A program made the translations under genes and the position numbers. The notes under the pieces were generated by a model. It was not told the DNA's origin, searched no databases, and was given only the letters and a program-made list of their open reading frames with translations. DNA of 64,000 nt from positions 310,001 through 374,000 of the forward strand of contig JACKBX010000004.1 of NCBI GenBank assembly GCA_020634375.1. Direction: 5' to 3'. Positions 15,528-23,664 of the stretch are shown here, in pieces. This DNA is from Ardenticatenaceae bacterium. Its GTDB lineage: Bacteria; Chloroflexota; Anaerolineae; Promineifilales; Promineifilaceae. Position 1 is the stretch's first letter; each line of letters opens with the position of its first letter.

Positions 15528-17695
15528 CCAAGCATGATGAACAACTAGCCCAAGAATTGGATGCTTTCCTGACGGCAAAATTGCAGGGACGGCCGTTGCC
15601 CCCGGTCGCCAATGACTTGCAGGCGGACGCTCAATTAGCCAATGAGCTGCTGGCTCTGGCGCAAGCCCAGGAGCCAGACTCCATTTTTTTATCCGGTTTG
15701 GAGGCGCAGTTGGCTGCTGCGGCCTCCAAACAACAAAAAGAACAGATTGGGTCGGAACGGCCGTTTTCCCAAACGTCGTTCTGGCAAGACTTCATCAACA
15801 GAGTAAAGGAAGGATTTACCATGAAACGTACAATGGTTGCACTTGGCGGACTAGCCGCCGTTATTTTGATCGGCGCGTTTGCCTGGTTTGCCCTCAATGG
15901 CGGGCCAGACGAACCCGAAATGGTTGCTGACACCACGCAGGTTGAACAGCCAATTACAACGACAACAGAAGAGACGACTGACAATGCCCAAGTTGAACAG
16001 CCGTCTGCAACAGATGAAACAGAGGAAACGGCCGTTACACCCATAGACACCCCAGTTCCTGCGGACACAGCCATTCCCGATACCAGCAACCTGCCCAAAC
16101 TGCCCATCCTGGGACAGGGCAGCGGCGGGCGCGGTATAGGGGGTGGTGGCGGCGCTGCTGATACGGCGGCACTCTCTTTAGAGGTTCCGGCAGCAGAGGA
16201 AAGCGCAATTAGCATAGAGGGAGAAGGCATCGTTGTTGACCCGATTTTTTGGAATCCCCTGGCTGACGCACAGTACACTGTCAATGCGCCGTTCCCCACA
16301 GAGCCAGCCTTCACAGCCGTATACCAGCAGCCGGGAACAGGCATCTTCGCATCCGAAGATGTGCAGCATTATGCTCAACTCTTTGGCCTCAGTGGCCCCG
16401 TTTATACAGAAGTATTCCCAGAAACAGTGTATGAAACCGTGGAAGGCTACCCCGCACCCGCCATCGATCCTCAAGCTCCTGTGTGGATACCGCCCACTTA
16501 TTACTACGTTTTCGATGGGCAGAAAACCTTGTCTGTTTACGATACCAGCATGTACTACTTTGATCTGGATGTGGCAAACAACTACGATTTCACTATTTTA
16601 CCGTTTGACCAGGCAGCACCCATTGCTGAGGCATTCTTGCAAGAACGCGGGCTGCTCGACTTCCCCTATGTGATGCTCTCTCCCTGGAATGGTGATGTGG
16701 AATTCCATCGCCTGATTGAGGGACACGTCAATAGCACGGCCGAATTCTATGTATCCGTTACCGATCAGGGCAATGTGTTCTCGGTCTCTTACCAACCTTT
16801 CAACAATCTTGCTACTCTGGGTGATTATCCACTGCGCTCTGCTGAAGAAGCATGGCAGCAGGTCATGGCCGATGGCATCGATTACCGCAGCAGCTATTGG
16901 TATACTTACCCTGGCCCCGACTACGTGATGCCTGATTACGCATCTTCCTATGAACCGGCCCCCTGGGAAGAACTATACCAATACTGGAACCGTACTTTTG
17001 TTGAGGGCGATGCCATCACCCTGGTCAGTTACCCGGTGGTTTATCTGCCGGTTAACAATGATGCCGCACCGCGCATTATGGTTGATCAATATTTGCTTAA
17101 TGGCGCTGTGGATCAATTGCAAGCATTAGCCGATTATGCCGGGCAGCCGGTGAAAATCACGGGCGTTGTGCATGGCGAATCGCCCAGCATTACGATTGAG
17201 CTGCTGAACTGGCAGCCGGAACCCAACCAGGACTGGCAGTATATGCCCGGTACGATTCGCTTTGATGGCGGGTTGGTGCTGTTTGATGCCGATGAAGGTG
17301 AGACGTTTGAGGTTCCCAATGCCCCAGCAGATTTGGCGGATGGCACGCGGGTGAACTTGAGTGGCTGGAGCATTGAACGGGGCGAAGGCGCTCACCGGGT
17401 CTTTAACTGGAGCAGTATGGATACCATCATCAACTGGGATGAGTATCTACCAGAGGAAGAACCGCTGCCGACTGATTTGGGTATCGAGGAACCGTACAAG
17501 ATTACGGCCGTTACCATCGACACCATCGATCTTATTTACCAATACTCGCCGATTTTTGACGAGCAGCGGGGCGGCGTGTCCACCTTCTTGTTGCAGCCCG
17601 CGTGGCGTTACAAAGGCACAACCAACACCGATGAAATCATCGAAATAGTTGTGCAGGCCGTCCCCAGTGATTTTGTAGAAAGCAGCGGGCAATAG
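15524..17695 (+). CDS. Large membrane-anchored anti-sigma-like protein
   Basis: A 723-residue single-pass protein. The N-terminal about 100 residues should be cytosolic. They are helical, open with LAQELDAFLTAKLQGR, and have a DAQLANELLALAQ segment seen in zinc-less anti-sigma domains; there is no HxxxCxxC motif. A membrane helix follows (MVALGGLAAVILIGAFAWFA, about residues 105-124). Outside come a Thr/Glu-rich linker, a Gly-rich stretch (GSGGRGIGGGGG) and about 500 residues rich in Tyr, Pro, Asp and Trp that I do not recognise. The stop-start overlap with the ECF gene supports an anti-sigma role. The very large outer domain may be the sensor (inference). A strong terminator follows. Confidence 0.75.
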   Translation: MTKHDEQLAQELDAFLTAKLQGRPLPPVANDLQADAQLANELLALAQAQEPDSIFLSGLEAQLAAAASKQQKEQIGSERPFSQTSFWQDFINRVKEGFTMKRTMVALGGLAAVILIGAFAWFALNGGPDEPEMVADTTQVEQPITTTTEETTDNAQVEQPSATDETEETAVTPIDTPVPADTAIPDTSNLPKLPILGQGSGGRGIGGGGGAADTAALSLEVPAAEESAISIEGEGIVVDPIFWNPLADAQYTVNAPFPTEPAFTAVYQQPGTGIFASEDVQHYAQLFGLSGPVYTEVFPETVYETVEGYPAPAIDPQAPVWIPPTYYYVFDGQKTLSVYDTSMYYFDLDVANNYDFTILPFDQAAPIAEAFLQERGLLDFPYVMLSPWNGDVEFHRLIEGHVNSTAEFYVSVTDQGNVFSVSYQPFNNLATLGDYPLRSAEEAWQQVMADGIDYRSSYWYTYPGPDYVMPDYASSYEPAPWEELYQYWNRTFVEGDAITLVSYPVVYLPVNNDAAPRIMVDQYLLNGAVDQLQALADYAGQPVKITGVVHGESPSITIELLNWQPEPNQDWQYMPGTIRFDGGLVLFDADEGETFEVPNAPADLADGTRVNLSGWSIERGEGAHRVFNWSSMDTIINWDEYLPEEEPLPTDLGIEEPYKITAVTIDTIDLIYQYSPIFDEQRGGVSTFLLQPAWRYKGTTNTDEIIEIVVQAVPSDFVESSGQ

Positions 17696-17704
17696 CTCTG
17701 ATGC

Positions 17705-17743
17705 AAAGAAACCGGGCTTTTTCAAAAGGCCCGGTTTCTTTTT
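17705..17743 (+). terminator. Rho-independent terminator after the anti-sigma gene
   Basis: Perfect 13-bp stem AAAGAAACCGGGC (17705-17717) with its complement at 17729-17741, an 11-nt loop and a run of five T. It ends the plus-strand sigma/anti-sigma operon. Confidence 0.93.
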
Positions 17744-17753
17744 CACGAAGATC

Positions 17754-17800
17754 GGAGGCGAGGCTTTAGCCAATTTTCTTTCGGCTAAAGCCTCGCCTCC
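17754..17800. terminator. Perfect 18-bp inverted repeat between convergent genes
   Basis: The arms GGAGGCGAGGCTTTAGCC (17754-17771) and its exact complement (17783-17800) flank an 11-nt AT-rich loop; AGTTTTTT follows on the plus strand. It lies directly after the first terminator and just before the end of the convergent DUF3048 gene. It may be a second terminator for the plus strand. On the minus strand it lies downstream of the DUF3048 stop, but the T-run there is weak. Confidence 0.75.
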
Positions 17801-17806
17801 AGTTTT

Positions 17807-19066
17807 TTATTCAATGGTGACAGGGTTGCTGTAATGGTAGGGAACCAGTTGGAACCAGGTGTTGCCAATTTGCAGGGGAATGGGGTCGCCCGCATCGTCG
17901 TAAAAAGTGAGGATATTGCTGCGGTTTTCGCGCTTCCAGGTGGCGGGGAACTGCTGCCCATCGCGCAAGATGATGGCATCGCCCTGTCCCCAAATTTGGA
18001 TTTCGGTGGAGTGGGCGTTGCACACATCGCCGGACTGACTCTCGCAAATGGAGACGACCTGCTGATGGATGGCGTAGACGATGACGACGTTGGCGGCATT
18101 GACTTGTTCACTGGTGTTGGCATCCAAGTGGGGTTCGCCGTCTGACCAGCGCCAGTAACGGCCGTTCTCCGCATCATACTGCCATTCCACCACCGTCCAA
18201 TCCCGATAATTGATCACGGCATCGGTGCCGGATGTGCCCCCCGGTGGCGTTTCGCTGGAAAAGGCCATCACCTCTGAATAAGTAGGTGGCACATTGATAC
18301 CCATGTCATCCATGCGCTGCCACAGTTCTTCCGGGATGGCGTGCAGGCGATGTTCCCAGGGGATGTCCTCGTTGTCAATGCGGTAGTAGCCCACTTCTCC
18401 AGCGATGTCACGTACCAGCCGGTCGCGGAAGTCGGAGGCGGCCAGGCGGTTGTACACACCATCTGCGCCGCTGCTAGCCCCGGAAAAAACGAGGGCGGTA
18501 TCGTACATGGCGGGAATTTCAATGTCGATCATGCGGGCGCTGCGAATGGGGCCAACGTCAGGCGGGGTTTGACTGTAGAAAACGGCCGTAAATCGCGTAA
18601 TCGGCCCCTCTGTCACATGCTCAAACACCAGGTCGGCCTGATTCAATCCAGCCTGCGGACGGGTATATTCCGGCGGAGAATTGGAGAGCTTCACAGCAAT
18701 GGGGCGGCGCTGCAACACGCTGGGGTCTGGCACTAATTCGCCGGTAAGTGGATTGCGATTATCGCCGAAGTCGGCCAGCGTCAGCAGGGTGACGGGTTCT
18801 GGTGTGGCTGTGGCGGTTGGGGTGGGGATAGGTGTGGCTGTGCTGGGCGGCGGAGCCGTGGGTGGTGGCGGCAGCGTTGCTGTGGGGTTGGGCACGGCCG
18901 TTTCTGTGGGACTATCTGTCGCCTGGGCAACAGGAACGGCCGTGTTGGCTGGCCGCACACTCGTTGCTGTTGGTGTGGGCATCTTGCCGCCACACGCTGC
19001 CAAAATCAACACAAGAAAAAGGATGAGGAGAGATGAGGGATGAGGGATGAATCGGATTTTGTTCAT
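17807..19066 (-). CDS. DUF3048 (YerB-like) lipoprotein
   Basis: A lipoprotein of about 419 residues. The N-terminus has a hydrophobic segment ending in the lipobox LILAACGG, then a Pro/Thr-rich linker of about 75 residues that suits an anchored outer domain. The DUF3048 domain follows: NRNPLTGELVPDPSVLQRRP, AVKLSNSPPEYTRPQAGL, and DVGPIRSARMIDIEI. The family is called YerB in Bacillus; its function is unknown to me. The ATG at 19066 is preferred; the upstream ATG at 19087 lies in TTCATTA heptamer repeat and would overlap the preceding ABC gene. The C-terminal region is intact. Convergent with the anti-sigma gene. Confidence 0.88.
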   Translation of the reverse strand: MNKIRFIPHPSSLLILFLVLILAACGGKMPTPTATSVRPANTAVPVAQATDSPTETAVPNPTATLPPPPTAPPPSTATPIPTPTATATPEPVTLLTLADFGDNRNPLTGELVPDPSVLQRRPIAVKLSNSPPEYTRPQAGLNQADLVFEHVTEGPITRFTAVFYSQTPPDVGPIRSARMIDIEIPAMYDTALVFSGASSGADGVYNRLAASDFRDRLVRDIAGEVGYYRIDNEDIPWEHRLHAIPEELWQRMDDMGINVPPTYSEVMAFSSETPPGGTSGTDAVINYRDWTVVEWQYDAENGRYWRWSDGEPHLDANTSEQVNAANVVIVYAIHQQVVSICESQSGDVCNAHSTEIQIWGQGDAIILRDGQQFPATWKRENRSNILTFYDDAGDPIPLQIGNTWFQLVPYHYSNPVTIE

Positions 19067-19095
19067 TATTAATTGTTCATTATTCATTGTTCACT
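19033..19095. repeat. GGATGAG and TTCATTA heptamer repeats at a gene junction
   Basis: Two heptamer families meet here: GGGATGA words (about 19033-19052) and TTCATTA/TTCATTG words (about 19064-19095). The second covers the stop codon of the ABC gene and the start region of the lipoprotein gene, so the repeat has become part of coding sequence at the junction. Confidence 0.7.
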
Positions 19096-20006
19096 GTTCC
19101 AACGATTTGCAGGAAACGCTCCTCCAGCGAAAGCGACTGCGGATTAAGTTCATATAATGTATAGTCATTTGTGATCAGCCACTGCGCCAACTGTGGGACG
19201 GTAGATTCGTGCGGCAGCGTGAGGTGGATACGGCCGTTGCGCTCATTCAACCGCACGTGTTCGCCAAACTGCGCCAGTTCCGCCAAAAGCTGCGGCGTGG
19301 GTTGCCCCACACGCAGCGTGATTTGCACCTGCGTGTCCACCGCGTCCAGGGCCAGGGTTTGCAGAATACGGCCGTTCCGAATAAACGCCACGCGATCACA
19401 CGTTTGCTCCACCTCGCTCAACAAGTGCGAGTTGAGAAAAACCGTCGTGCCTTCATCGCGCAGGCCGTTGATGATGTCGCGCACCAGGCGGCGGCCTAAT
19501 GGGTCTAGCCCGGAGGTAGGCTCGTCCAAAAAGACCAACTCTGGGCTGTTGAGCAGCGCCTGCGCCAGGCCAATGCGCTGCAACATCCCCTTGGAGAAGG
19601 CTTGTAGTTTCGTGTCGGCGCGGTCGGCCAGCCCCACCAATTCTAACAGGTCGGGAATAACGGCCGTACGCTCTGCTGTGCTCATGTCGTAGAGACGGCC
19701 GTGCAAGTCCAAAAACTCGTCGGCACGCAGCCATTCATGAAAGCGAAAATGTTCGGGGAGAAAGCCAATTTTGGCGCGGGTTTGGCGATGGCCGAGCGGT
19801 TGATTAAGGATGACGGCCGTTCCCGCCGTTGGCCGCGTCAGGCCCAACAGCATCTTCACCGAGGTCGTTTTGCCCGCGCCATTTGGTCCCAAAAAGCCAA
19901 AAACCTCGCCGCGCCCCACTTGCAGCGTCAGGTCGGCGACGGCTACCTTTGTGCCAAATTCTTTGCGTAATTTTTGGGTGTTGATGACAGGCGACGACAT
20001 GGACAT
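19080..20006 (-). CDS. ABC transporter ATP-binding protein
   Basis: A 308-residue ABC ATPase with Walker A GPNGAGKTTSVKML, Q-loop region IGFLPEHFRFHEWL, signature FSKGMLQRIGLAQALL, Walker B LVFLDEPTSGLDPLGRR and the switch His in LNSHLLSEV. The C-terminal extension (from about residue 225) is usual in export-type ATPases of the ABC-2 class. No permease gene is adjacent: downstream is a DUF3048 lipoprotein and upstream an ECF/anti-sigma pair. The start ATG at 20006 has TAGGA upstream. The transported substrate is unknown. Confidence 0.93.
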   Translation of the reverse strand: MSMSSPVINTQKLRKEFGTKVAVADLTLQVGRGEVFGFLGPNGAGKTTSVKMLLGLTRPTAGTAVILNQPLGHRQTRAKIGFLPEHFRFHEWLRADEFLDLHGRLYDMSTAERTAVIPDLLELVGLADRADTKLQAFSKGMLQRIGLAQALLNSPELVFLDEPTSGLDPLGRRLVRDIINGLRDEGTTVFLNSHLLSEVEQTCDRVAFIRNGRILQTLALDAVDTQVQITLRVGQPTPQLLAELAQFGEHVRLNERNGRIHLTLPHESTVPQLAQWLITNDYTLYELNPQSLSLEERFLQIVGTVNNE

Positions 20007-20030
20007 TCCTAAAAAAACTGGCGTAAAACG

Positions 20031-20071
20031 TGAAGCGTGAAACGTGATAGTTTTTCACGTTTCACGCTTCA
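20031..20071. repeat. ACGTGAA heptamer hairpin
   Basis: A perfect 17-bp stem, TGAAGCGTGAAACGTGA (20031-20047) with its complement (20055-20071), with a 7-nt T-rich loop. The arms are built from ACGTGAA/GCGTGAA heptamers. The right arm runs into the stop codon of the anti-sigma gene, so it may serve as a minus-strand terminator. The same word family is found at 52876-52920. Confidence 0.8.
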
Positions 20072-21058
20072 TCTCACCGAATTCGCAATCCGCTGCAATT
20101 CCACCGTATCGCCAGAGCCAGTGAGTAGATAGAGTACGTCATTTTGCTGCCACATTACCGCGCCGTACTGCCCATCCAGGCTGGCGAGGGCCAGGCCACT
20201 GCTGCCGTTGATAGTGATTTCGTTAAAGGTTGCCACATTGCGCGGGATGGGCAGCAGCAAGGTGCTGGTCCAATCAATGGTGCGTGCCAGGCGAGCGGCT
20301 TCGTTGCGGTTCATGCCCAGCATTTGCAGCATGGCCTCGCCCAAAGGAACGGGGTCGAGGTTGCCGGGGTATTCTACCAGGGGCATGGTTGTTTGCAGCA
20401 GCACTGTGCCATCATCCCAACTTTGCTGCACGCCAGAAAAGATGACGACTTCAACACGTTTGCCGTCTAGTTTTTCAGGGAAGAGGGTTGGGTCGGCTCC
20501 AGCCAGTTCGATGATGCGGCGTGCTCCGGCGGCGTCTATGATGAGACGGCCGTCTCCACCTTCCACTACGTCAATTTCATCGGGTTCACCCAATGCGGCT
20601 GGCGAAAGCACCTGTTCCAGCCCGGTTTCACGGGCGGCGGCAGCCAACGAGTTTACCGGTATCAATGCTCCCGGCGCGTTGACGATGGTCAGTTCACCAG
20701 GCGAAACGCCTTCTTCGGCTACGCGCTCTAGCAAAGCCAACTGTTCGGATGAAACAGAGATGGCAGCGAATTTTTGCACGCGGAACAGCCCTAGAAAGTC
20801 GCTGGCGGCGGCACGCACGGCGGGAAAGCTGAAGGCCACTGTAAAGAGAATGAGCAGGCTGAGTACGGCCGTTGCCCAACGCCGGTTAGGATTTTGCCAG
20901 AAACGCTGCCAGGGTTGGCACCCCGCACGTTTTTCCTGTTTCACCTGTCGTTTGATGACCGCCAACGCCTGTCCTGCCGGTTTGGGTGCGTCAGCGGGGC
21001 CAGGGGCCAGGCTGGAAAGCTGCACCAGAACGTCTTGTAATTCCCGTTCTTCCTTCAT
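20069..21058 (-). CDS. DUF4367-type membrane anti-sigma-like protein
   Basis: A single-pass protein of about 329 residues. The cytosolic part (1-75) opens with KEERELQDVLVQLSSLAP and has no zinc-binding motif. The membrane helix is WATAVLSLLILFTVAFSFPA, and the outer part ends in a DUF4367-like domain (SGLALASLDGQYGAVMWQQNDVLYLL, in outline, then a Val-Glu-Leu-Gln-Arg-Ile tail). Such proteins often follow an ECF sigma gene. The ATG at 21058 overlaps the stop of the sigma gene (TGATG); the frame is open further upstream but only inside that gene. Likely an anti-sigma factor for it (inference). Confidence 0.85.
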   Translation of the reverse strand: MKEERELQDVLVQLSSLAPGPADAPKPAGQALAVIKRQVKQEKRAGCQPWQRFWQNPNRRWATAVLSLLILFTVAFSFPAVRAAASDFLGLFRVQKFAAISVSSEQLALLERVAEEGVSPGELTIVNAPGALIPVNSLAAAARETGLEQVLSPAALGEPDEIDVVEGGDGRLIIDAAGARRIIELAGADPTLFPEKLDGKRVEVVIFSGVQQSWDDGTVLLQTTMPLVEYPGNLDPVPLGEAMLQMLGMNRNEAARLARTIDWTSTLLLPIPRNVATFNEITINGSSGLALASLDGQYGAVMWQQNDVLYLLTGSGDTVELQRIANSVR

Positions 21059-21648
21059 CACGTCTTCTCCTTGTATGCCTTGCGGAATGCTTTGGCGGCG
21101 CGGGCCAGCAGCGTGCCCACCGAACCGGGCGCAACGCCGCAAACGGCCGCGCACTCGGCATAACTAAATCCCATTTGCCGCATGAGCAGAAGTTGTACCT
21201 GCCGTTTGGGTAATTGGGCCAGGGCTTGGCGCACGGCCGTTTCCGTTTCGCGCCGTTCTGCTTCCACCTCTGCGGCAGGGCTGCCCTGAGGATCGGGAAC
21301 TAACATCGTGTTGCGCTGCCAGCGTCGTTGGCGGCTGCGAATCGCGTTATAGCCCATGTTCGTCGCCACACGATACAGCCATGCACTCAAATTATGTTCG
21401 CGCTGCGGAGAAAAGCGTTTGTGTGTAAATGCGTGTTGATGCAGCTTGAGAAAAACCTCTTGTGTCAGGTCTTCCGCTTCGGCGCGGCTGCCTGCCAGAC
21501 GAAACAACAGGCCATATACGCGGTCGTAGTGCCGGTAAAACAGGGTGTCGAAGGAAGCGTCATCGCCGAGGCGGGCTTGCTCTAGCAGGGCATTATCAGA
21601 AAGTGCAGTCACCTGATCCTCTAGGGAGTGTTGATTTGTCTTGCGCAA
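21058..21648 (-). CDS. ECF-type RNA polymerase sigma factor
   Basis: A 196-residue ECF sigma factor. Region 2 shows DTLFYRHYDRVYGLLFRLAG and AEDLTQEVFLKLHQHAF; region 4 shows LAQLPKRQVQLLLMRQMGFS and YAECAAVCGVAPGSVGTLLA. It is coupled by overlap to the membrane protein at 20069-21058. It differs clearly from the other ECF factor at 14940, so the two are separate systems. The upstream gap holds a TCAGTNN heptamer hairpin. Confidence 0.95.
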   Translation of the reverse strand: MRKTNQHSLEDQVTALSDNALLEQARLGDDASFDTLFYRHYDRVYGLLFRLAGSRAEAEDLTQEVFLKLHQHAFTHKRFSPQREHNLSAWLYRVATNMGYNAIRSRQRRWQRNTMLVPDPQGSPAAEVEAERRETETAVRQALAQLPKRQVQLLLMRQMGFSYAECAAVCGVAPGSVGTLLARAAKAFRKAYKEKT

Positions 21649-21693
21649 TTTACCCCCCTAAACACCACTTGAGCGAGCTTTGTGACGAGGTGT

Positions 21694-21746
21694 CAGTATT
21701 CAGTGGTCAGCAATCCGTTACCCGTCTCACTGAATACTGACCACTG
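21694..21746. repeat. TCAGTNN heptamer hairpin with swapped words
   Basis: The left side reads CAGTATTCAGTGGTCAG. The right side is the complement of the same two words in the other order, so two alternative 10-bp pairings exist. It lies between the alpha/beta hydrolase gene and the ECF gene. Confidence 0.7.
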
Positions 21747-21747
21747 G

Positions 21748-22713
21748 TTACTCTGGGAAGTGCTGCTCGAAGAAGGCGGTAGCAATTTTAGGATTGTCTA
21801 CCAGATACTGATAGCCGCCAAAGCGATTGATCGAGTCTACAAACAGTGGCCCCGAAGCGTGAGGTGTGGCAGCAGCCATACGCGCCACATCTTCCATGCT
21901 GCCCCAGGTGTCCCCCTTGCCTTGCACGTATAACACCGGCGTGTCGCCTGCTCCGGCGGCGGCAAAGCTGGGCTGGTAGGCGGAGAAACGCTGCCCGCCT
22001 GCGGCCTGATACATCATTTCAATGAGCGGCACAATGAGGGTGCTCAGCGGCCCCGTCATATACTGGGCCATGCCGTGCGCAAACACCTTGGGGGTGGTGG
22101 GCTGCACGGCGATGGCAGCCCGCACATTTTTGGTTTGGGGCAGGGTGTAGAGCAGGGTGTTGGCTCCCATTGAGAAGCCAATGACGCCGATGCGCTGCGC
22201 GTCTACGTCGGAACGGCCGTGCAGATAAGCCAGCGCTCCTAATACATCGTTTGACTCCTGTATACCAAACGTGATTGGGGATTGGGCGGCGCTCTCGCCA
22301 TGATTGCGCAGGTCAAACATGAAGACATGGAAGCCATCTTGCTGGAGCGCATACGCCAGCCGCAGTAAATCGACCGGGGACGCTCCGCTGAGGGTCGAGA
22401 TGGGGTCGGCAGCGGCTTCACCCAGGCGGTTCCAGGGCCAGCCATGCACCAATACAACTGTGCCGCCTTTGCGCTGCGACTCGGCTGGAGCAGGCACGAA
22501 CCAGCCTGACAACCGTACTCCGTCTTGTGCCGGGAACTGCACGTCTTCGTATGCCATCCCTAAATCGGCGGGGGTGGCCCACAACCGTTGGCGGGGGGGT
22601 GTGATGGCGCGTTTGGCAAAGATAGCAGCAACGGCCGTAATCACCCCCGCGATAAACCCACCCAACAAAAACAATAACCGTAGCACACGTCTAAATAACG
22701 ACATCATACACAC
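21748..22713 (-). CDS. Membrane-anchored alpha/beta hydrolase
   Basis: A 321-residue hydrolase with an N-terminal membrane helix (LLFLLGGFIAGVITAVAAIF, about residues 13-32). The fold motifs are the oxyanion region VVLVHGWPWNRLG, a MFDLRNHGES segment and the nucleophile elbow VIGFSMGANTLL with Ser. An acid lies in the VLYVQGKGDTW region. Proteins of this shape include esterases and peptidase-like hydrolases; no substrate can be read. It is separated by short heptamer-hairpin gaps from both neighbours. The ACGGCCGT motif gives ITAVAA in the membrane helix. Confidence 0.88.
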   Translation of the reverse strand: MCMMSLFRRVLRLLFLLGGFIAGVITAVAAIFAKRAITPPRQRLWATPADLGMAYEDVQFPAQDGVRLSGWFVPAPAESQRKGGTVVLVHGWPWNRLGEAAADPISTLSGASPVDLLRLAYALQQDGFHVFMFDLRNHGESAAQSPITFGIQESNDVLGALAYLHGRSDVDAQRIGVIGFSMGANTLLYTLPQTKNVRAAIAVQPTTPKVFAHGMAQYMTGPLSTLIVPLIEMMYQAAGGQRFSAYQPSFAAAGAGDTPVLYVQGKGDTWGSMEDVARMAAATPHASGPLFVDSINRFGGYQYLVDNPKIATAFFEQHFPE

Positions 22714-22722
22714 TCCTGTGAT

Positions 22723-22781
22723 AAGGATGAGGGATGAAGGATGGAAACCCGTTCACCCTTCACCCTTCATCCTCCATCCTT
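22723..22781. repeat. GGATGAA heptamer hairpin
   Basis: The left arm (22723-22744) has AGGATGA GGGATGA AGGATGG words; the right arm (22763-22781) is their near-complement. It lies between the hydrolase and PIG-L genes, and the right arm touches the PIG-L stop. Confidence 0.75.
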
Positions 22782-23619
22782 ACTCAAATAAGTCTGTTTC
22801 TCGAAAGCCATCTGGGACGGGGGGCACGGCGCGTATATAGGTTTCGCGGGCCAGAAAGCGCCGTTGGAACCATTCTGGTAAGGCTCGGCTGTTGCCTGTG
22901 CCCCCGCCCTGGCTGGCATGTTTCGCACTGGCCTCCCGCTTTACATCCCAATAATCACGGTAATCAATAACCGCATGAATTTTGTTGCGTGGGAACCCTA
23001 ACCTGGTGAAGTCAATATCTTTATTGCGCCCGGCATGACGTGGGTCTTGGCCGCGCAGCCGCATGAGAAAGGTGTAGAACTTGATCATGGTATTGGGAAA
23101 AGCTGTGTAATACAAGCGCTGTGGTTGGTAGGGTGCTGGCCCAATGTCGGGGTATTGCGTTGGATCGCCAGCCGCATGGAATGCGGGCGTGGTGATTTTC
23201 CAGCAAAAAATGTGGTCGGGGTGGAAGTAGTTGCCGGTTTCATCGTGCGTGACAACGACTTGTGGTTGGATTTCGCGGATAAGACGCACAACGCGGCCAA
23301 TGGCTTCGTATTCGTCGGCGTTGATGAAGGCTTCTGGATGTTGGTTGGCGGGGTCGTTGATGTAGCCGGAGTCGCGGTAGCCCAGCGTGTGCAGGGTGGC
23401 ACCTAGAACGGAAACGGCCGTTTCCAATTCGCCGGCTCGCACTTCCGCCAGCTTCTCTCTGGCCTCTTCGTATCCAGAGGCCACAGAACCGGCCGCGCCA
23501 TCGGTGGCAATGGCAATATGTACGTCAACCCCTTCGGCCGCATAGCGGGCAAACGTGCCGCCAGGGCCAAAAGATTCGTCATCGGGATGGGCCAAAACGG
23601 CCAACAATCGTTTTGTCAT
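22780..23619 (-). CDS. PIG-L/LmbE-family deacetylase
   Basis: A 279-residue zinc-dependent de-N-acetylase of the PIG-L (GlcNAc-PI deacetylase) family. The zinc and catalytic motif AHPDDESFGPGG sits at residues 10-21, and the second metal His lies in NYFHPDHIFCW (about residue 130). Family members deacetylate GlcNAc-linked substrates, including precursors of mycothiol and bacillithiol, or act on antibiotic intermediates. The partner genes of thiol synthesis are not in the window, so the substrate is open. The gene sits in a minus-strand row with two alpha/beta hydrolases. Confidence 0.92.
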   Translation of the reverse strand: MTKRLLAVLAHPDDESFGPGGTFARYAAEGVDVHIAIATDGAAGSVASGYEEAREKLAEVRAGELETAVSVLGATLHTLGYRDSGYINDPANQHPEAFINADEYEAIGRVVRLIREIQPQVVVTHDETGNYFHPDHIFCWKITTPAFHAAGDPTQYPDIGPAPYQPQRLYYTAFPNTMIKFYTFLMRLRGQDPRHAGRNKDIDFTRLGFPRNKIHAVIDYRDYWDVKREASAKHASQGGGTGNSRALPEWFQRRFLARETYIRAVPPVPDGFRETDLFE

Positions 23620-23633
23620 AAGGACTTGTTTTA

Positions 23634-23664
23634 GAGATTGGAGATTGTTGTAATCTCTAATCTC
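23634..23664. repeat. GAGATTG heptamer hairpin
   Basis: GAGATTG GAGATT (23634-23646) pairs with AATCTCTAATCTC (23652-23664), with one mismatch and a 5-nt loop. The right arm overlaps the stop codon of the next gene. Confidence 0.75.
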
